Assembly (NCBI GenBank): GCA_038030265.1
Contig: CM075938.1
Location: 42,959,189-43,023,188 of the forward strand
DNA: 64,000 bases
Direction of reading: 5' to 3'
Origin: Corythucha ciliata
Taxonomy: Eukaryota; Arthropoda; Insecta; Hemiptera; Tingidae
The notes beneath the pieces were generated by a model. That model searched no databases. It had not been told where the DNA came from and saw nothing but the letters and a program-made list of their open reading frames with translations. Each line of letters begins with the position of its first letter. Position 1 is the first letter of the stretch. Below, piece by piece: positions 50,501-56,500 of the stretch. The position numbers and the translations under genes are program-made.

Positions 50501-53500
50501 AATGTCGGATCAAGACGAAACGAAAAACGAAGCAAACCTGCGGACATCGTGGTCTGGTGCAATAGAACTTGCCACGCTTTGGACCATTTCCAGACCGTTG
50601 GTCAAATTGGGGGTGATGGGTGGGATGTAGATCACGTCTGTCGGCTCTGCTGGAGGCAGCTGGTAACACAGTTATGTTGGGGTGGGTATCAGGGTACGCT
50701 GGTATTCCAGTGTATGAGAAAGCAGACGAACTGGAAGAATACTGAGTACGTCAGTCCCGAACCAGCGGTAGGGGTGGCGATTAAACGAAGGTGGAACGGG
50801 TGGGATTAAACGAGGGCGGAACGGGGGAGGGCGTTAACGAACGCCCATGCGTGCTTGGATGCAGTGGCACGCAAAAGATGCTTCAGGTCTGCTGGGATTG
50901 AAGGCAATCAAAAGAAGAGATGAAAGAATGTACGATCACAGCACAATAAAGTGGCTGTTGGAATTAAGGAAGGAAACAAGCCAAAGAATAGAAGGAGAGT
51001 TACAAGGCACTTTGCAGAGCAGGAGCACTCGGGGAGTTGTGGACTCAACGTGTAAGTGTAGTGGTCTGCAGGAGGAGACTACGAGACATGCCCTTGCGAA
51101 TGAGATGGGCTCCTGGCTGCAAGATTTGCGATATCATCCTCAGGGGGTTTAAGTGCTGGAGTTTCCAGGATGGGGCGATAAGGAGGCGTGCTATCCCATA
51201 TCTGAGTCCGGGTCAGTTGCGAGGGTTCTGAGCACCCACTTCTCTTTCCTACTCTCCTAGGGGTTTCCTATTCACTCGCCGCTTCGTTCCATCCCACGTC
51301 CTGGCTGTGGCTAACGTCAGTCCAGGGGAGTAACAAGATGAGCGTTAGACTTTCACAAAATTTATTCTGATTGTCAGCATGGCTTTATGGCTGCAGAGGG
51401 ATGACCGGCATGCAACTTGTTAGCGATTGCCTTCGGGGTCTTGAAGCGTGTGGTCGCTCCTTCGTGATGTCATTCGACATGAGTAAGGCATTTGATGTTC
51501 TCCCTCATGACATTCTGCTCAGCAAGCTTGAGGATTATGGTTTTATGCGAAGTTCGTTGAACTTGATAACATCGTACTTGTCTAATCGGTACCAGGCGGT
51601 TTCCACTAGATCTGACATCTCCTCTCTTCGCCCCATCCCACAAGGAGTTCAACAGGGCTCTGATCAGGGTCTAGAACTTTGCTGCGTCTTCAACAACGAC
51701 TTCCTGGCATCCCTGTCCCATTTTTCTGAGCTTCAAAATCCGTATGTTTACGCTGACGGCATCTCTGAGCAGCTGGTGGTATCTAATGATGACGTGATTC
51801 CACGGCTAGTCTCTCAGTGTACAGAGTTTCTGGGTAAGTGGTGCAGTTCAAATAAACTTACCCTAAACGCAAGGAAAACTCAGAGCCTTCTATATTAACA
51901 ACATCCCCGGCGTTGACGCCCATCTCACGTTCACGTTGGACGGCAGACTGAATTGGAAAAGCCACCGCACCGACTGCGCAAAGCTCTCTCACAGTTTATG
52001 TTTGTTGAGGCGCCAAAAGAGCTCCGTTACTATTGACACACTGCGAACGGCCTATTTCGCGTAGAGTACAGTACTCTGCTTTGGGGGACTTCACCTCATG
52101 CTATTCACGTCTTCCGTCTTCAAAAACACGCCGGGAGGCTAATAGTGGGACTGAAGTCTTCTCCTCTCTCTTCATCAGATTACTTCCCCTCGTCTCAATT
52201 TTTACACTCCAAACGTTGACTTATGTAATCACCAACGTACAGTCCTTCGAATCACGATCAGATGTGCACGGCTACTCAACGCGAAATGCTGAGCAGCTTG
52301 TGAAGAAAATATATCGGCTGGAGTTGACAAGTGGAGGTTTTCACGATGTTGGCATCGGTATTTTCAACATTCTTCCGGATCTAGTGAGGAGCTTGCCGCC
52401 GACGCCTTTTAAAACGAAACTTAGAGCCTTTCTCATTTCTAGGACGTGTTATACGATAATGCAGGAGATCATGGCCAATCTCCGATCCCGAAGACACTTA
52501 CTACAATAAATTTGTGAGAATTTAATTGAAACCTTATAGGTTGAGGCAATGGCCTGAATTTAAATTTTTACTTTCCTCAAATTTTAAATTAAATTGGTAA
52601 AAATACTATTAATTTTACACAGGTTTTTGATGGTGAGGGGAAAATGGGCAGGGCATGCTCTTGTATGCCCCCATTAACGTTGCCTTGAAGAATAGCGTAG
52701 CGGTTCTTCAAATCAGTAAGAATATGTTATGCTACAGCTCCCGGCTCAAGGCAACCATCGCGGCATGGGAGCGTTGCGGGTTTGTTGTCTACTTACATCA
52801 AACCGTTTCTTTACACATTATTGGTACAGTGTTTTTTAGTGCATTTCATTTCAAAAATGCACTATTAGTGGTAAATGTGGGTAATGATGCATTTTTTCAC
52901 GTTTCCCATTGAGGGACCTTCGACCCCATCCTAAGAAAAGCTAACTTCCTTTTAGTGCAGTTCATTTGAAAAATGCACTATTGGTCTCGCCCTGATGGTG
53001 GCAAATATTATGGTCATGATACATTTTTTTCACGTTTCAGAACCGCTAGAACACGAATCCGTTGATTTTTTTTTATGTTTATACAAAATTTGAGTGTAGG
53101 CTCTGCCTACCTTGCCAGATGAGTCGGCACTGTCAATATTATTCCTCATCTATGTTCGCATTACTACTATTCGTGGATTGAGAAAGGTGGTACGTTACTC
53201 GAGTGGTCAATTTTGTACCGGTTTGACCAACGTAAACCTTGATATGACAGCTGCACTCGAGACTGTATATTCCACTCCTTTCCAATGTTGGCACGATATC
53301 CTTCGGAACAGACTGTATACTGACCAGTGAACCTCTATATTGTTGAAAGGTCACAAAGAATTTCTCTTTCTTGAAGACGCTGGCTACTTTGGTCGACAAA
53401 ACAGACCGTAAATGCTACCACGGCGAGCATGTGAGGGTCTTCACCGACCCTTGGCGTAAATTCCTATAGTATTAGATTTTGATTAGTCACAGCCATATCC

Positions 53501-56500
53501 ATTCTTCTGCGCAAGACACTTAATTGTCCGCAGTTCTTTATCGTAGGCCGTAGGGGACCGTATATAGGATTTCCATTGAGCGTGTGTGCAATCCGTGGGA
53601 AGACTATTTTCTTTTTCCTAATTGCCTGCATCAAATGTACAATTTATAGTACAAAGAGATGTTTAACGTTGCGAAAACAATGCGTAAATACTCCTCAAAT
53701 TTGAATTCAGCTTCTTTAATTATGTAAGATCATTCCGTTTCGAAAGATAAAGATACTTGAAAAAAACAACCCTTCCAAGATTGGAAATTAATTGGATTTG
53801 ATTGTGTGAGGATTCACACAATCCTTTCTACATGTTCCCTCCACAAGACCACTGACCGAATGAATACCTACACAAATCATTTTCTGATTGCAAGATGATT
53901 AATAAATTTTATCGTTAATCCACGGCTGTTTAACCACTATCTGATGGTTGCAAATCTCTTACCAGCCTTGGAATACACATCCTCCATGCAGTTTTTTCCA
54001 TGAAATACTTCGAATGTGTCACCCGCGTTGCATACCATTGTGGTCGAATAATTCAATATTATGCTCATTAAATATTTTATAAATACCTACTATGCGATTA
54101 GGACTGGGACTGGGGCCGAGCACAGTGCACTGAGGCACATTCGGAATTGTATTAATAGCGTGGCTGAGGTGCTCTCCCAACTTATGACCGACTCTTTGCT
54201 TTCTGCTCTCGAAATAGCTGTAAAACCATCGACCCGAAGTACCCAAGATTCCATAATGGTGTAATTTATAAATTAATAGTCAAATGAATAGTAAAACTTT
54301 GTATTTTGAGTTTTTATTTATTTAAAATTGCCTGTTTACAAAAGATCAGTAAGTAGAGTGAGGGTGAAATTGGTTTCAGTGTGGCTACTTAGGAGGTCTG
54401 AAGTCTCAATTGGGCGGCTGGACGCAGAGAGTCAAATCTTGGTATTGGGGATACCCTTTAGGAGTAAGTTGTCAAAATTCAGAAAACAAAACGATATAGT
54501 ATATAAAAGAAACATTGAAATTGGAAAAGTTTCCCACGTTCATTTTTACGAAAACAAAATATTTCCTTTCAAAAAAATTCGAAACTTCACTGGGAAAGAA
54601 AATATTTTCATTATTATTCTTTACAAAATAAATCCTCCTCGGATTTGGTTTAAAATAGTTTGCATGAAATGAACTGGAAGCATGGTTACTTGATACTTTT
54701 TATTGTTTTTATCCTCCAGCCGTTACCTTACTACAGTATTACCACATCTGTAGAGTAGACCGCATGTGACTGCACTCTTTTAGATTTTATAGAGTGTAGA
54801 ATGACGAGGGCTGCGTTATTGGACAACCCCAAACAGAAAAACAAACACCACATATAGGAAGAGGGGAGGGAGGGCAAAGAAAATATGGTGGAATTACCGT
54901 GCTATAAAGATTCTTAATTTGTACATATTGCGCCAAAAAAAAAGTATTTCTTTTTAATGTAAATGTTCTTAGGAATTTATTACGTATCATTTATGCAATT
55001 ATTTTTATTTCTATAAGTCATATTATCTATCTGTATGTTTATACAAATTCGTCAAGAAAAACATTTTTGCACGATTTAATAATCAGGTTGGTTTTTACTT
55101 TCTTTTGAAAAATACAGTTATTTATTAGCACTCATTAATTTGATATTTTTAATGTACTCTCCCTCCCATAATCGAGCACTACAGAAATGCCTTCAATATA
55201 CATATATTTTTTAAGTCTCAAAATCCGACTTCGCATCGCATACTTAGCTGTTAACGTCCGTTTTTCCAACGGATAAATCACAATAGTTTCGAGCGAAAGA
55301 AGTACTCATACAGATCTCATTTTGACAGGAGTTCGGAAGGTCCCGAGACGACTCATCAAATCCTCAGGATTCACGTGAAGACGCGATGAATATGGCTCAT
55401 ACGCCCAAATCCCAACAGCAGTCTCAGGTAAAACGTTTTATACTTTTCTTCAACACTTGAACAGCAGCGAGTTTTATTCATTCCTAACTTTTTGTCAACA
55501 TAAGGTAATTCCGGATGAGGCTGGCAACCTCCGGGTATTGGTACGGAAAACAAAACCACTGCTGGGCATAGCGATCGAAGGTGGAGCAAACACTCGGCAT
55601 CCTTTACCAAGGATAATAAACATTAATGTACGTTAAACTCTTTTCCAAAAACAACAAATGTTATGTATGAATTATTATTTACCCTGTGGATTAGATAGAT
55701 GATGTTTTATTTTATTATTTTTTATCGTTATTCATTTTATTATTTTTGTATTTTATTATGATTTTATGATTTTTATTTTATTATTTTTGACGCTTCAGCA
55801 ACGTGAGCATTTTTCGCCGTCCACAGGATCATTTTTCTTTCTATTAATGAAAATTCTACTCAAGCAGGAGGGATGGATGATGATTTTTAAACTGTTTATT
55901 GAAGGAACAAAACAAAAGAAAGGGCCCTCAAAACGTTGAGGTCGCTCGATGACGCGTCACCAAAATGAAAAAATACATGCGAGATTTTGGTCAATAAACA
56001 GTTTATGTGAAACAAGTAATGATCACTAAAATTAACCTACTAGCTAATTAAACTACCAAACTTAATAATAAATCGAATCAACGTAAAAAGCTTTAATAAT
56101 TTTTGTGTGCATTCCCAGGAAAACGGGGCAGCTTTCGACGTCGGTGGCCTTCAAGTGGGTCAACTCATATTGGAAGTCGATGGTCACAAAGTTGAAGGTA
56201 CGAGGCTCAATTTCATTGTTGTGGCGAAAATAATTTAGTCGTGAAGACTTTTTAGGGCAAGACACTTATGGTAGATTCCAGCACCTCGGCTTAAGGTTTG
56301 GCTTCATATTGAGTCGGACTTGAAGAAAAAAAATTCTTTGCATTTTATCTAAACAAGGTTGGGCTTTGTTATGTCCGTACCTTAAGCCGAAGGGGTGAAA
56401 TCCACCACTAAGCCGCCTTTACCATGTGAGTTGTCAAAGCTCGGGCTTTGAGCTGTGGCCAATCAAAAATATAATGATTCCCTACGCACGTTGCACTTTG

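Larger units (their letters stand above)
49200..52510 (+). pseudogene. Broken non-LTR retrotransposon (endonuclease and reverse transcriptase)
   Basis: In order: an AP-endonuclease-like part with SFIVCLYRPPNPGSEAITLF and VVFMADFNVD (usual GDFN is ADFN), continuing in a second frame near 49600 after a frameshift; a connector with PWYSSDLLVLKNQCF and RALWQIIKDEAG; the RT motif NYRQIAILP near 50334; then SFVMSFDMSKAFDVLPHDIL near 51470 and YVYADG (51743-51760), where the catalytic YADD has become YADG. A thumb-like tail ends near 52510. Insertions at 50194-50319 and about 50361-51330 split it. The clade is in the Jockey/CR1 group, not resolved further. Clearly dead. Confidence 0.75.
46045..55328 (+). 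other. dysc: dysc intron 13, 9.3 kb
   Basis: Holds a 651-bp palindrome, a broken non-LTR retrotransposon with its own insertions, a Penelope-like fragment and hairpin-headed repeats, all listed separately. The stretch 54680-55320 is plain AT-rich sequence. Confidence 0.5.
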
